A DNA stretch of 64,000 bases from Streptomyces sp. V3I8 (lineage in GTDB: Bacteria; Actinomycetota; Actinomycetes; Streptomycetales; Streptomycetaceae). The notes under the pieces were generated by a model, which worked only from the letters and a program-made list of their open reading frames with translations, did not search any database and was not told the origin of the DNA. A program made the translations under genes and the position numbers. The stretch covers positions 2,294,001 through 2,358,000 of the forward strand of contig NZ_JAUSZL010000002.1 of NCBI RefSeq assembly GCF_030817535.1, written 5' to 3'. Shown here in pieces: positions 9,069 through 18,370 of the stretch; position 1 is the stretch's first letter, and each line of letters opens with the position of its first letter.

Positions 9069-9308
9069 ATGTGTTCTCACCAGCTTTCGTGCCCGTCCGC
9101 CAACCGCTCCGAGCGGTCGGAGCGCTCCGACCGCGACGACGCGCACATCGTCGCAGCGCACCCCGAGCAGGGTTGGTACCTGCTGTGCGACGGCGCGATC
9201 GTCTTCGACGACACCGGTGCTCTCCTGCCCGACGGGCGGGTCGTCGGCCCTCATCGGGTGCCGGTCGAGCCGGTCGAGCCGGTCGAGCAGCTGGCTGTCG
9301 CCGCCTGA
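9069..9308 (+). CDS. DUF5999 family small protein
   Basis: A 79-residue protein with the Streptomyces DUF5999 pattern: MCSHQLSCPSA, HPEQGWYLLCDGAIVFDDTG, LLPDGRVVGPHR. The two N-terminal cysteines and the invariant HPEQGW suggest a small metal or structural site, but the function is unknown. Many Streptomyces genomes carry several copies. GGAGG lies 6 nt before the ATG. The tail is a short VEP repeat (VEPVEPVEQ), probably from slippage of the ggtcgagcc unit. Confidence 0.85.
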   Translation: MCSHQLSCPSANRSERSERSDRDDAHIVAAHPEQGWYLLCDGAIVFDDTGALLPDGRVVGPHRVPVEPVEPVEQLAVAA

Positions 9309-9942
9309 TATCGGCGTGTAGCACCGATTTTCACCGGATTCTACTGATACATCGTGATGTGCGCCGGTCGCGTCAAGGCCGGCAGTCGGGCACGCGACGC
9401 CATGGAGCTTCTTCAAGCATCGCCGTCCCCACCTCCCGCGACACCCACGGCTGTGGCGGCGCCCACCCGTGCGGCGGAATCGTCTGCGGCGCGCACCCGG
9501 TCGACGCGTGAACTACTGACGCCTCCAGGACGATCGACGGCAGCAACGCCCTGTCGAAGGCGTACTTCTTCCCGCAGCCCACCGGCAACCGGCAACCAGC
9601 TGGCCGACATCGTGCAGAAGGCCGTCACCGTGCTCCGCGCCGACCGGTGGTTGCCGCCTTTCCCAGCAGCCGCACGCCCCGGAGAGCGCCGCTCTGCGGG
9701 TTCTTGAGGTCCGCACCGGAGCCAGGAGAACGTAGGTGCCCCGTCCGTCACCTGCAGCGATACGCGATGTCTCACCGACCGGGGTGGAAGAACAGGCTCA
9801 GCTGAGATCAGTTCTTTTCCAGCAGGGACCGGCCCGCCGCCGGGCCGCAGAGGGCTCGGCGGCGGGGAGGGGCCGGGGCCGCGTGGCGTGTGCCCAGCGG
9901 CGTCAGGCCACGCCGATCCGCGCCGATCCGCGCCGATCCGCG
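9309..9942. other. gene-poor region with a possible frameshifted relic
   Basis: About 630 bp without an intact gene. Near 9528-9655 on the plus strand a protein-like stretch (DGSNALSKAYFFPQPTGN) continues as QLADIVQKAVTVLRADR only in another frame. The break coincides with a tandem duplication of GGCAACC (near 9582-9598), so this may be the remains of a gene. Family not recognised. Confidence 0.3.
9911..9940. repeat. 10-bp tandem repeat (cgccgatccg x3)
   Basis: Three perfect copies of CGCCGATCCG immediately before the stop codon of the DUF6299 gene. Confidence 0.85.
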
Positions 9943-10440
<498 letters not shown>

Positions 10441-10445
10441 TCATC

Positions 10446-10506
10446 CTCGCCCCTTCGGCGGCGAACCTCACCCCTTTGGTGGTGAGCTCACCCCTGCGGT
10501 GGCGGG
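10446..10506. repeat. three tandem ~20-bp units, each with self-complementary ends
   Basis: Units CTCGCCCCTTCGGCGGCGAAC, CTCACCCCTTTGGTGGTGAG and CTCACCCCTGCGGTGGCGGG follow each other directly. In the second, CTCACC can pair with GGTGAG, and the others can fold similarly. They lie in the 307-bp region (10384-10690) between the DUF6299 and paaX-like genes, which otherwise shows no gene. Confidence 0.6.
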
Positions 10507-10690
10507 CCGACGGCCGCACGGAGTCCTCGTACAGGTCCGTTCGCGTAACCGCACACGTAGCCGGACGTAGGGACACGCGCATACACGGCAGATTCCGCCG
10601 GCCCCGCTTGATCACCGTGGTGGCCGGTTCTCCTCGACGGGAGGATTCCCCGGCCCTGGAGGCGGTCCCTCATGACGGTGACGATCTAAA

Positions 10691-11521
10691 GTGATCAACG
10701 TGTCCGAGCAGCACGCCCCCCGGTCCCTCATCGTCACCTTCTACGGCGCGTACGGCCGCTTCGCCCCCGGGCCCGTTCCCGTGGCGGACCTGATCCGGCT
10801 CCTCGCCGCGGCCGGTGTGGACGCACCCGCCGTGCGTTCGTCGGTGTCCAGGCTCAAACGCCGCGGACTGCTCCTGCCGGCCCGTACCGCGGCCGGCGCC
10901 GCCGGATACGTCCTGTCGCCGGACGCGCGCCAGCTCCTCGACGACGGCGACCGCCGGGTCTACGCGGCCTCGCCGCCCGAGGACGACGCCTGGGTGCTCG
11001 CCGTGTTCTCCGTGCCGGAGTCCGAGCGGCAGAAACGGCACGTGCTGCGTTCACGCCTGGCCGGCCTCGGCTTCGGGACGGCCGCCCCCGGGGTGTGGAT
11101 CGCCCCGGCCCGCCTCCACGAGGAGACCCGTCACACGCTGGAACGGCTGGGCCTCGACCCGTACGTGGAGCTGTTCCGCGCCGAGCACCTCGGGTACGCG
11201 CCGACCGCGGAGGCCGTCGCACGCTGGTGGGACCTCGCCGCGATCGCCAAGCAGCACGAGGCGTTCCTCGACCGTCACGTGCGCGTGCTGCACAGCTGGG
11301 AGGCGCGGACCGACACGCCGGCCGAGGAGGCGTACCGCGACTACCTGCTCGCCCTGGACTCCTGGCGCCACCTCCCGTACGCCGATCCGGGGCTCCCTTC
11401 CGCACTGCTGCCGCAGAACTGGCCGGGTTCGCGTTCGGCGGCCGTCTTCCGTGCCCTGCACGAGCGGCTGCGGAACGCCGGAGCGGCCTTCGCGGGCGTA
11501 CCGGCGGTGCCCGCGAACTGA
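10691..11521 (+). CDS. PaaX family transcriptional regulator
   Basis: A 276-residue PaaX-like repressor. The N-terminal winged helix (SLIVTFYGAYGRF, VRSSVSRLKRRGLLLPAR) is followed by the central PaaX domain (WVLAVFSVPESERQKRHVLR) and the C-terminal all-helical domain (HSWEARTDTPAEEAYRDYLL, HLPYADPGLPSALLPQNWPG). The best-known member represses phenylacetate catabolism via phenylacetyl-CoA, but no paa genes are visible here. GTG at 10691 has no clear ribosome site, so it may be leaderless or start at the GTG at 10700. Confidence 0.85.
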   Translation: MINVSEQHAPRSLIVTFYGAYGRFAPGPVPVADLIRLLAAAGVDAPAVRSSVSRLKRRGLLLPARTAAGAAGYVLSPDARQLLDDGDRRVYAASPPEDDAWVLAVFSVPESERQKRHVLRSRLAGLGFGTAAPGVWIAPARLHEETRHTLERLGLDPYVELFRAEHLGYAPTAEAVARWWDLAAIAKQHEAFLDRHVRVLHSWEARTDTPAEEAYRDYLLALDSWRHLPYADPGLPSALLPQNWPGSRSAAVFRALHERLRNAGAAFAGVPAVPAN

Positions 11522-11643
11522 GGCGCCGGGTGAACTGAGCCCTCTTCACGGCCGCTGCTGCACCCCGTTCACGGCCGCTAAGGGAACGCTCAGGCTGTTC
11601 AGTCCCTCCTCTCATAATCCTTTACTACCTAGCGTCGGGACGC

Positions 11644-12325
11644 ATGAGTCTGATGGGGAATCTGAACCGGGCGCTCTCCGCCACCACCGGCCTTCAGGTG
11701 CGCCGGGACGAGATCCGGGAAGCGGCCCACCCCGGTGTACCGATGTCCGGGTCCCGGGGACCTCGCCACGGACCGGCACGGCGGCCGTGGGGTGCTCATC
11801 TACTGGCACGTGGAAAGAAGTCGCTGGCCATCCACTCCCAGCTGATCAACTGCACCGCCCCCGAGGTCGCCGCGATGATCGAGGGCGCGATGCAGCACGG
11901 AACGACGATGGACGTGGAGGCCAACTACACGGACTCGCACGGCCAGTCGGAAATCGGGTTCGGCATCACGCGATTGCTGAACTTCGACCTGCTGCCGCGT
12001 ATCAAACGGATCAACAAGGTGAAGCTGTACCGGCCGGTGGCCGGCGAGCCGGATGCCCACCCGCAGCGCCTCCCACCCCACCTACGCGGCGATGCTGGAG
12101 GTCGGCCGTGCCCAGAAGACCATCTTCTCGAACCGGCGCGACGAGCAGGAGATGTTCGTGCTGTGCCTGCGGATTCTGCAATCGGCCCTGGTCTACGTGA
12201 ACACCCTGATGCTCCAAGACATCCTCGGCGAAACGGAGTGGGCCACCCTGCTCACCCCGGTCACGGTGTCCAGCCCTCGTACAGCGGGCGATGAGGAGCC
12301 GGCTGAGGAAGGTGCGGACGCATAA
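11644..12325 (+). pseudogene. Tn3-family transposase relic
   Basis: Fragments of the C-terminal catalytic region of a Tn3-family DDE transposase in changing frames: GVLIYWHVER, KSLAIHSQLINCTAPEV, YTDSHGQSEIGFGITRLLNF, LLPRIKRINKVKLYRP, then YAAMLEVGRAQKTIF joined directly to NRRDEQEMFVLCLRILQSAL and VYVNTLMLQDILGE. One frameshift lies near 11815, another near 12055, and an internal deletion at about 12128 removes roughly 60 residues of the normal protein. No terminal inverted repeats were found. Downstream (about 12326-12440) the minus strand may encode another fragment (REHLADLVEQCKRRPFVDAE). Confidence 0.85.
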
Positions 12326-12498
12326 GGCTGTCCAGTCCCGCCAACGACGCGGTGGCGGTGACCCAGGCCACCAGCTCGGCGTCCACGAACGGGCGCCGTT
12401 TGCACTGTTCGACCAGGTCAGCCAGGTGCTCGCGCGAACATGCGGTCAGCCACCGCTTCCCGTCTCAGCAAGGAATGCCGGGGTGGGTCAACGACTCA

Positions 12499-12517
12499 GG
12501 ATCGAAATCAAGTTCTC
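12499..12517. repeat. 19-bp direct repeat, left copy
   Basis: GGATCGAAATCAAGTTCTC; matches the copy at 14388-14406 at 18 of 19 positions. It overlaps the last bases of the SDR gene. The two copies bracket the SDR/AraC pair. Confidence 0.8.
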
Positions 12518-13268
12518 AGATCTGGTTCTGCCCGCCGTCGACGTAGATGTTCGCGCCGACGATGTAGCTGCTCTGTCCGGAAGCCAGGAACGCCACGGCG
12601 GCGGCGACCTCCTCAGGACGCCCTATGCGGCCCTTGGCCACGGTCGCGGCGACGTTCTCCTTGACGGCGGACAGTGTCTCCTCGCCACCGAGAATATTGG
12701 CGAGTCCGGGAGTCTCGACCCCGCCCGGCGACACCGCGTTGACCCTGATGCCCCGGCCCTTGAGTTCGTTGGACCATGTCCGCGCGAATGACCGAACGGC
12801 GGCCTTGGACGCGGCGTACGCACCGAACGCCTCCATGCCGTTGTCGGCGGCTGTGGAGGAGATCAGGATGACCGAGGCGCCGTCATTGAGCAGCGGGAGC
12901 GCCTTCTGCACGGTGAACAGAGTGCCCCGGACGTTGACTCCGAAGGTCTGGTCGAAGTGGTCTTCGGTGGTCTGCTCCAGCGTGCCAAACGCACCGACCG
13001 CCGCGTTCGCGACGAGCACGTCCAGTCCCTGTCCCCGGGCGCGGACCGCGTCGTAGAGCCGGTCCAGGTCGGCTGCCTCGGAGATGTCGCCGTCCACCGC
13101 GGTGGCCCTGGATGTTCCGATGGTCTCGATGGCGGCATCCAACTCGGTCTTGCGCCGGCCTGTGATGAACACGTGCGCGCCCTCGTCCGCCAGACGTGCG
13201 GCGGTGGCCAGACCGATTCCGGTGCTGCCGCCGGTGACCACAGCCGTCCTGCCCTCAAGCTGTCCCAT
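12516..13268 (-). CDS. short-chain dehydrogenase/reductase (SDR)
   Basis: A 250-residue classical SDR, NAD(P)-dependent. The Rossmann fingerprint TGGSTGIG is at residues 13-20, NAAVG follows in the centre, the catalytic Tyr and Lys appear in YAASK, and the end is [16 protein letters not shown], all at standard spacing. The substrate is unknown. ATG at 13268 follows GGAGG. Divergent from an AraC regulator 122 bp away across an AT-richer promoter region. The stop codon lies inside the left 19-bp repeat, so the pair looks like a cassette inserted between the broken Tn3 gene and a broken cysN. Confidence 0.9.
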   Translation of the reverse strand: MGQLEGRTAVVTGGSTGIGLATAARLADEGAHVFITGRRKTELDAAIETIGTSRATAVDGDISEAADLDRLYDAVRARGQGLDVLVANAAVGAFGTLEQTTEDHFDQTFGVNVRGTLFTVQKALPLLNDGASVILISSTAADNGMEAFGAYAASKAAVRSFARTWSNELKGRGIRVNAVSPGGVETPGLANILGGEETLSAVKENVAATVAKGRIGRPEEVAAAVAFLASGQSSYIVGANIYVDGGQNQI

Positions 13269-13390
13269 GCGAGTGCCTCCATAGCCCTCTGTGTTGACCT
13301 GCTTCGATAGCCATCCTTCAGGAACGCGCCGGTACAGTGCATCACATATAGTCCTTATTTCTTTACGTATCGTCCAGAAGGGAGGAGCGC

Positions 13391-14344
13391 ATGCTCGGCT
13401 CCGGCGATCCGATCACCGACGCCATCGGCCTTCTGCGCCCTCGCACCGTGATCGACCCCGGTCTCCATGCGGCGGGCCCCTGGGCGCTGCGCTTCGACCA
13501 GCCCTCGGATGTCAAGCTTGGCGTCGTCGCGCGCGGCACGTGCTGGCTGACCCTTGACGGGCACAAGCCCGTACTGCTGGAAGAGGGCGACTTCTACCTG
13601 CTGGGCAACCCCCCGCCCTACGTCCTGGCCAGCACGCTCACCGCACCGTCGCGCCCCGCGAAGCCGGTGTGGGGGAGCGCCAGGGACGGTGTCGTACGCA
13701 TCGGCCCGGAGGCCGAGGAAGACACATACCTCTGCGGCGGGTACTTCTCGTTCGAGGACACGAACGCCCCAGCCCTGACCCAAGTCCTACCGCTGCTCGT
13801 GCTTGTCCGTGCCGCAGATCCCCGCGGCAAGCTCCTGGCACACCTCAGCGAGCTCCTGGTCTCCGAGACCAGGACCGCCGCCGCCGGCAGCTCTCTCGTC
13901 CTGAACCACCTCGCACAGGTCCTATTCGTCCACATGCTGCGCGCCCACGCCGAACAGGCCGATCAGCCCACCGGCTGGCTGGGAGCGCTCAACGACGACG
14001 GCATCGGTGCCGCACTTCGCGCCATGCACACCGACGCGGCACACCCCTGGACACTCAAAGAGCTTGCCGGTATCAGCCACATGTCACGTTCCGCGTTCGC
14101 CTCATCCTTCAAGAGCCGGGTTGGAACCACCCCGCTGGACTATCTGATCCAGTGGAGAATGAGCCTCGCCCGCGACGCCCTGAGCCGCGGCACACGAACG
14201 ATCTCCGAACTCGCGTTCACGATCGGCTACAAATCCGAAAGCGCGTTCAGCACCGCATTCCGCCGCGTGGTCGGTTCCTCACCCAAACAATTCCGCGAAA
14301 CATCAACCTGCGCGGTCAACGGCCGTCCGGATCAGGGCCACTGA
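13391..14344 (+). CDS. AraC family transcriptional regulator
   Basis: A 317-residue cupin/AraC regulator. The N-terminal sensor (VVARGTCWLTLDGHKPVLLE, EGDFYLLGNPPPYVL) precedes the C-terminal double helix-turn-helix (WTLKELAGISHMSRSAFASS and ISELAFTIGYKSESAFSTAF) and ends SSPKQFRE. GGAGGAG lies just upstream of the ATG. Divergently paired with the SDR gene, which it probably controls. The layout is the same as the AraC/oxidoreductase pair at 3.2-5.0 kb, but the sequences differ enough that a local duplication is not obvious. Confidence 0.87.
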   Translation: MLGSGDPITDAIGLLRPRTVIDPGLHAAGPWALRFDQPSDVKLGVVARGTCWLTLDGHKPVLLEEGDFYLLGNPPPYVLASTLTAPSRPAKPVWGSARDGVVRIGPEAEEDTYLCGGYFSFEDTNAPALTQVLPLLVLVRAADPRGKLLAHLSELLVSETRTAAAGSSLVLNHLAQVLFVHMLRAHAEQADQPTGWLGALNDDGIGAALRAMHTDAAHPWTLKELAGISHMSRSAFASSFKSRVGTTPLDYLIQWRMSLARDALSRGTRTISELAFTIGYKSESAFSTAFRRVVGSSPKQFRETSTCAVNGRPDQGH

Positions 14345-14387
14345 CCCCGTACCGCGACGAGTACCCGTTCTCGAAGCCCACAGCCAG

Positions 14388-14406
14388 GGATCGAAATCAG
14401 GTTCTC
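14388..14406. repeat. 19-bp direct repeat, right copy
   Basis: GGATCGAAATCAGGTTCTC, 44 bp after the AraC stop and immediately before homology to cysN begins. Partner of the repeat at 12499-12517. Confidence 0.8.
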
Positions 14407-14965
14407 CGGGCCAGGTGGCCTCCGGCTCGCTGCGCGTGGGCGACGGCGTGACCGTCCACCTCCCGGCCGGTCGTCCGGTATCGAGGGCATCGACGTACTC
14501 GGCCGGGAGGTGCGGGAGGCGTACGCGGCGCAGTCGCTGACCCTGCGGCTCGCGGACCGGCTCGACGTCTTGCGCGGCGACATGATCACCAGCGGTCCTG
14601 ACGCGCCCGCGCTCGTCCGGGACGTCCGGGACGTCCGGGCCGCCGTCTGCCATCCGGCCGACCGGCTGCTGCGCGTCGGCGACCGTGTCCTGGTCAGGCA
14701 CACGACCCGCACGGTGAAGGCGATCGTGCGGGAGCTCACCGGAGGGGACGCCTCCGGCCGGCCGGGGCCGAAAACGGCAGGGGGTGACGTCGCGCTCGGC
14801 GCGAACGACCTGGGCCGGATCACCCTGCGCACCGCCGAGCCGCTCGCGCTCGACGACTATGCGTACAGCCGTCGTACGGGAGCGTTCATCCTGATCGACC
14901 CCGCGGACGGGGCGACGCTGACGGCGGGCATGGTCGACCTGGGCGAGGCCGCCTCCCCCGGCTGA
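14404..14965 (+). pseudogene. cysN: 5'-truncated, frameshifted cysN (sulfate adenylyltransferase large subunit)
   Basis: Only the EF-Tu-like beta-barrel domains of CysN remain: GQVASGSLRVGDGVTVHLPAG in one frame, then SGIEGIDVLGREVREAYAAQ, SLTLRLADRLDVLRGDM, LVRHTTRTVKAIVREL, LGRITLRTAEPLALDDYAY and RRTGAFILIDPADG in another. The frame changes near 14470. The GTPase domain that couples GTP hydrolysis to APS synthesis is missing, as is cysD. The homology starts right at the edge of the right direct repeat, so the 5' part was probably removed by the event that placed the SDR/AraC cassette here. Confidence 0.85.
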
Positions 14966-14980
14966 GCACCGGTACGAGCT

Positions 14981-15033
14981 GGACAGCATGAGGCCGGGCA
15001 CCGAGCGACGGGGTGCCCGGCCTCATGCTGTCC
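14981..15033. terminator. very strong stem-loop, probably the original cysN terminator
   Basis: A perfect 22-bp stem (from GGACAGCATGAGGCCGGGC) with a 9-nt loop, starting 15 nt after the cysN-relic stop. It can act in both directions. Confidence 0.9.
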
Positions 15034-15040
15034 GGCGCTC

Positions 15041-15110
15041 TGTCAGTGCCTGTCAGTGCCTACCGGTGCCTGTCAGTGCCTACCGGTGCCTGCCGGTGCC
15101 CGCCAGCGCC
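15041..15110. repeat. seven 10-bp degenerate tandem repeats
   Basis: Units tgtcagtgcc (three), taccggtgcc (two), tgccggtgcc and cgccagcgcc follow without gaps. They lie in the 353-bp intergenic stretch 14966-15318, which otherwise holds only the terminator and the promoter region of the next gene. Confidence 0.85.
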
Positions 15111-15318
15111 CTGCCGGCGTTACGGAACCGGTCACCGAGTCACGAATCGTCGATGACCCGGTAACGGCGGGAGCGGTCCGAGGGAGCGGGCCGTTCCTCC
15201 GGGTAGGCACTGCGAACCTTCCTGCTACCAGGCCGAACGTCCCGGACAATGCCCGCCGAGCGCCTCTGTCGGGCAGCGACGTACCCTTTCTAAAGTTGAA
15301 AGCAGGACATTCTGCTCC

Positions 15319-15771
15319 ATGAACGGATCCGCCTTGCACGAGCCCCACGCCCCAGCCTCCTGGCGCATCGCCCTGCCGCACACCGTCGCGGCCGTGCCGG
15401 TCGCCCGCGCCCTGGTGCGTACCGCGCTCGCCGAGATCGAGCATGCCGCCGACAGCGACACCGCGGAGCTGCTCACCGCCGAACTGGTGGCCAACGCCGT
15501 GGAGCACACCACGGGCGACGCGCCCATAGAGCTCGTCGTGGAACTGCTGCCCACCGGGTGCCAGGTCGAGGTGCACGATCCCGATCCGGCCCCGCCGGGC
15601 GACCTCACCGTCCCCGACCCGCTGTGCGAGCCCGACCCCTGGCAGGAGCACGGCCGCGGGCTGCTGCTGATCCGCACCCTCAGCTCGTCGTGCGGCCACC
15701 GCCCCACGGAGTCCGGCAAGGCGGTCTGGTTCCGGCTCCCGGCCGTACCGCACCAGCGGACGCCGTCATGA
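15319..15771 (+). CDS. ATP-binding protein, anti-sigma-factor kinase-like (HATPase_c_2)
   Basis: A 150-residue single-domain GHKL ATPase of the RsbW/SpoIIAB type. The N box is ELLTAELVANAVEHT, the G1-like region is EVHDPDPAPP, and the G2 box is HGRGLLLIRTL. Streptomyces has dozens of these; they often act in partner-switching control of sigma factors or beside XRE/DUF397 regulators. No cognate sigma factor is adjacent, so the partner is unknown. ATG at 15319 has only a weak AGGA upstream. Confidence 0.85.
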   Translation: MNGSALHEPHAPASWRIALPHTVAAVPVARALVRTALAEIEHAADSDTAELLTAELVANAVEHTTGDAPIELVVELLPTGCQVEVHDPDPAPPGDLTVPDPLCEPDPWQEHGRGLLLIRTLSSSCGHRPTESGKAVWFRLPAVPHQRTPS

Positions 15772-15837
15772 CCGCCCTCGAAGCGGCATGACCTCCGCCG
15801 AGGCGGCGTGACAGTCCCCGACGTGGCGTGACGGCGC

Positions 15838-16845
15838 TCAGGCCAGCGTCGACACCAGGACCGCCTTGATCGTGTGCAGCCGGTTCTCCGCCTCGTCGAA
15901 GACGACCGAGTGCGCCGACTCGAAGACCTCGTCGGTGACCTCCAGGGAGTCCAGGCCGTGCCGCTCGTGTATCTCGCGGCCGACCTTGGTGCCCAGGTCG
16001 TGGAAGGCGGGCAGGCAGTGCAGGAACTTGACGTCCGCGTTGCCGGTGGCCCGCAGGACGTCCATCGTCACGGCGTACGGACCCAGTGCGACGATCCGCT
16101 CGTCCCAGACCTCCTTGGGCTCCCCCATGGACACCCACACGTCCGTGCCGACGAAATCGGCCCCCAGGACACCTTCGGCGACGTCCTCGGTGAGCGTGAT
16201 CCGCGCCCCGCTGCCCTCGGCGAGCCCGCGTGCCCGCGCCACGACCTCCTCGGCGGGCCAGTAGGCCTTCGGCGCGACGATCCGTACGTCCATGCCGAGC
16301 AGCGCGCCGGTGACCAGGTACGAGTTGCCCATGTTGAAGCGGGCGTCGCCGAGGTACGCGAAGGCGATCTCGTCCAGCGGCTTGGCCGAGTGCTCGGTCA
16401 TCGTGAGCACGTCGGCCAGCATCTGGGTCGGGTGCCAGGCGTCGGTCAGGCCGTTGTAGACGGGCACGCCGGCGTGGGCGGCCAGTTCCTCGACGCTCTC
16501 CTGGCTGTCCCCCCGGTACTGGATCGCGTGGTACATCCGGCCGAGCACCCGCGCGGTGTCCTTCACGGACTCCTTGTGCCCCATCTGCGAGCCGGACGGG
16601 TCCAGGTACGTGGTCGACGCACCCTGGTCCGCCGCCGCGACCTCGAAGGCGCAGCGCGTGCGCGTCGACGTCTTCTCGAAGATCAGCGCTATGTTCCGGC
16701 CCCGCAGGTGCTGGGTCTCCGTCCCGGCCTTCTTCGCCGCCTTCAGCTCGGCGGCGAGCCCGAGCAGGCCGCGGAACTCCTCCCGCGAGAAGTCCAGCTC
16801 CTTCAGGAAATGGCGGCCGGCGAGGGCGTACGGGACTGTCGCCAT
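15838..16845 (-). CDS. argF: ornithine carbamoyltransferase
   Basis: A 335-residue OTCase that interconverts ornithine plus carbamoyl phosphate with citrulline plus phosphate. Carbamoyl-phosphate motif [12 protein letters not shown], the HPTQ motif in [11 protein letters not shown], and the ornithine-binding HCLPAFHD motif are all present and the length is standard. Lying next to arginine deiminase, it could serve catabolically (arcB), although no carbamate kinase or antiporter gene is in view. ATG at 16845 follows CTGGAG. Separate promoter region upstream (AT-rich, with TATAAT), so it need not be co-transcribed with arcA. Confidence 0.95.
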   Translation of the reverse strand: MATVPYALAGRHFLKELDFSREEFRGLLGLAAELKAAKKAGTETQHLRGRNIALIFEKTSTRTRCAFEVAAADQGASTTYLDPSGSQMGHKESVKDTARVLGRMYHAIQYRGDSQESVEELAAHAGVPVYNGLTDAWHPTQMLADVLTMTEHSAKPLDEIAFAYLGDARFNMGNSYLVTGALLGMDVRIVAPKAYWPAEEVVARARGLAEGSGARITLTEDVAEGVLGADFVGTDVWVSMGEPKEVWDERIVALGPYAVTMDVLRATGNADVKFLHCLPAFHDLGTKVGREIHERHGLDSLEVTDEVFESAHSVVFDEAENRLHTIKAVLVSTLA

Positions 16846-16860
16846 GGGGGCGCTCCAGGG

Positions 16861-16915
16861 TTACGTAAACAGGGACTCTTGAAATTATATACGACGCCCC
16901 ACATTTCTATACAGC
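16861..16915 (-). promoter_or_regulatory. AT-rich promoter region of argF
   Basis: A strikingly AT-rich block in a GC-rich genome. On the minus strand it has a perfect TATAAT hexamer (in CGTATATAATTTC) about 40 nt upstream of the start, and the palindrome TTACGTAA at 16861-16868. No classic arginine box was recognised with confidence. Confidence 0.4.
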
Positions 16916-16970
16916 CCCGGTCCCCGCCTCCGCCCCTGGTGGCCGCCACCGGCACCGGCACCGGCACCGG

Positions 16971-18197
16971 CTACCCCACGGGATCCCGCTGGACCGGACA
17001 GCTCATACAGCGCGGGCCGCCCCTCCCCCGCCCCAGCTCGCTGCCAGGGATCTCGATGACCTCGATGCCCTGCTTGCGCAGGTGCGTGTTGGTGGTCTGG
17101 TTCCGCTCGTACGCGACGACGACACCGGGCTCGACCGCGAGGACGTTGCAGCCGTCGTCCCACTGCTCCCGCTCGGCGGCATGGACGTCCTGGGTGGCGG
17201 TCAGCACGCGGATCCGGTCCAGTCCGAGCGCCGCGGCGATCGCGCGGTGCATGTGCTCCGGCGGATGGTCGGTGACCTTCAGCTCCTTGTCGCCGACACC
17301 CGGCTCGATGGTGTACGAGCGGAGCATGCCGAGGCCGGCGTACTGGGTGAAGGTGTCGCCGTCGACCATCGTCATCACCGTGTCGAGGTGCATGAGCGCC
17401 CGCCTCTTCGGCATGTCGAGGGCCACGATCGTCTGCGCCGAGCCGGTGGCGAAGAGCTTGTGCGCGAGCATCTCCACGGCCTGCGGGGTCGTGCGCTCGC
17501 TCATGCCGATGAGCACGGCGCCGTTGCCGATGACCAGCACGTCGCCGCCCTCGATGGTCGACGGATAGTCGGCCTGGCCCTCGGACCACACGTGGAAGGT
17601 CTCCGCGCGGAACAGCGGGTGGTGCCGGTAGATCGCCTCGAAGTGCACGGTCTCGCGCCTGCGGGCGGGCCAGCGCATGGCGTTGATGGAGACGCCGTCG
17701 TAGATCCAGGCGGAGGTGTCGCGGGTGAAGAGGTGGTTGGGCAGCGGTCCGAGCAGGAAGTCGTCGAGGTCCATGACGTGGAAGCGCACGGACGTCGGCT
17801 CGGGGTGCGCCTCGAGGAACTCCCGCTTGGTCATCCCGCCGACCAGCGCCTCGGCCAGTTCGGCGGCCAGCAGACCCTCGAAGGCGGCCCGCAGGTGGTC
17901 GGTGGCGAGCGGTCCGTACTCCTTCTCGTCGAAGACCCGGTCCAGTACGAGCGACCGGGCCTCCGCGATGGCCATGGTCTCCGTGAGCAGGTCGCCGAAG
18001 AGGTGGACGGTGACTCCGCGGTCGCGCAGCACGTCCGCGAACCCGTCGTGCTCGGCGCGCGCCCGGCGCACCCAGAGCACGTCGTCGAAGAGCAGGGCGT
18101 CCTTGTTGCTGGGGGTGAGCCTCTTGAGCTCGATGTCCGGCCGGTGCAGGATGACGCGGCGCAGCCGCCCGGCCTCGGAGTCGACGTGGAATCCCAT
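16971..18197 (-). CDS. arcA: arginine deiminase
   Basis: A 408-residue arginine deiminase that hydrolyses arginine to citrulline and ammonia, the first step of the ADI pathway. It begins [20 protein letters not shown] as usual. Guanidine-modifying motifs are [38 protein letters not shown] and the C-terminal nucleophile Cys in [15 protein letters not shown]. Start at 18197; longer starts lack support. The neighbour argF supplies the next enzyme, ornithine carbamoyltransferase. Confidence 0.95.
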   Translation of the reverse strand: MGFHVDSEAGRLRRVILHRPDIELKRLTPSNKDALLFDDVLWVRRARAEHDGFADVLRDRGVTVHLFGDLLTETMAIAEARSLVLDRVFDEKEYGPLATDHLRAAFEGLLAAELAEALVGGMTKREFLEAHPEPTSVRFHVMDLDDFLLGPLPNHLFTRDTSAWIYDGVSINAMRWPARRRETVHFEAIYRHHPLFRAETFHVWSEGQADYPSTIEGGDVLVIGNGAVLIGMSERTTPQAVEMLAHKLFATGSAQTIVALDMPKRRALMHLDTVMTMVDGDTFTQYAGLGMLRSYTIEPGVGDKELKVTDHPPEHMHRAIAAALGLDRIRVLTATQDVHAAEREQWDDGCNVLAVEPGVVVAYERNQTTNTHLRKQGIEVIEIPGSELGRGRGGPRCMSCPVQRDPVG

Positions 18198-18303
18198 GAC
18201 TCCATCCTGACCACCGGGGGCCCGGTTGACCCACCGGTCGGCCATTTCTTCGATTTCCCGCGCCCCCCTCCCACCTCCTCCCCCCGTGCCCCTTGTCGTC
18301 CTC

Positions 18304-18334
18304 TTGACGATAAACGGAACGACCCGTTATCGTC
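18304..18334 (+). promoter_or_regulatory. promoter with overlapping palindrome upstream of the SPFH gene
   Basis: A TTGACG -35-like hexamer at 18304 and a TATCGT -10-like hexamer at 18328, 18 nt apart. The same DNA is a near-palindrome (GACGATAAACGG with CCGTTATCGTC), so a dimeric repressor bound here would block the promoter. The regulator is unknown. Confidence 0.5.
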
Positions 18335-18370
18335 GAAGAGACGAAAAACCGAGGGGGAACGAGGAATCCG

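Noticed and set aside
10691-11521. Phenylacetate-degradation locus around the PaaX-like gene
   Set aside because: No paa catabolic genes are nearby; PaaX-family proteins control other pathways too.
12499-14406. Direct repeats as ends of a known IS or integrative element
   Set aside because: No integrase, transposase or inverted repeats lie inside; only a recombination scar can be claimed.
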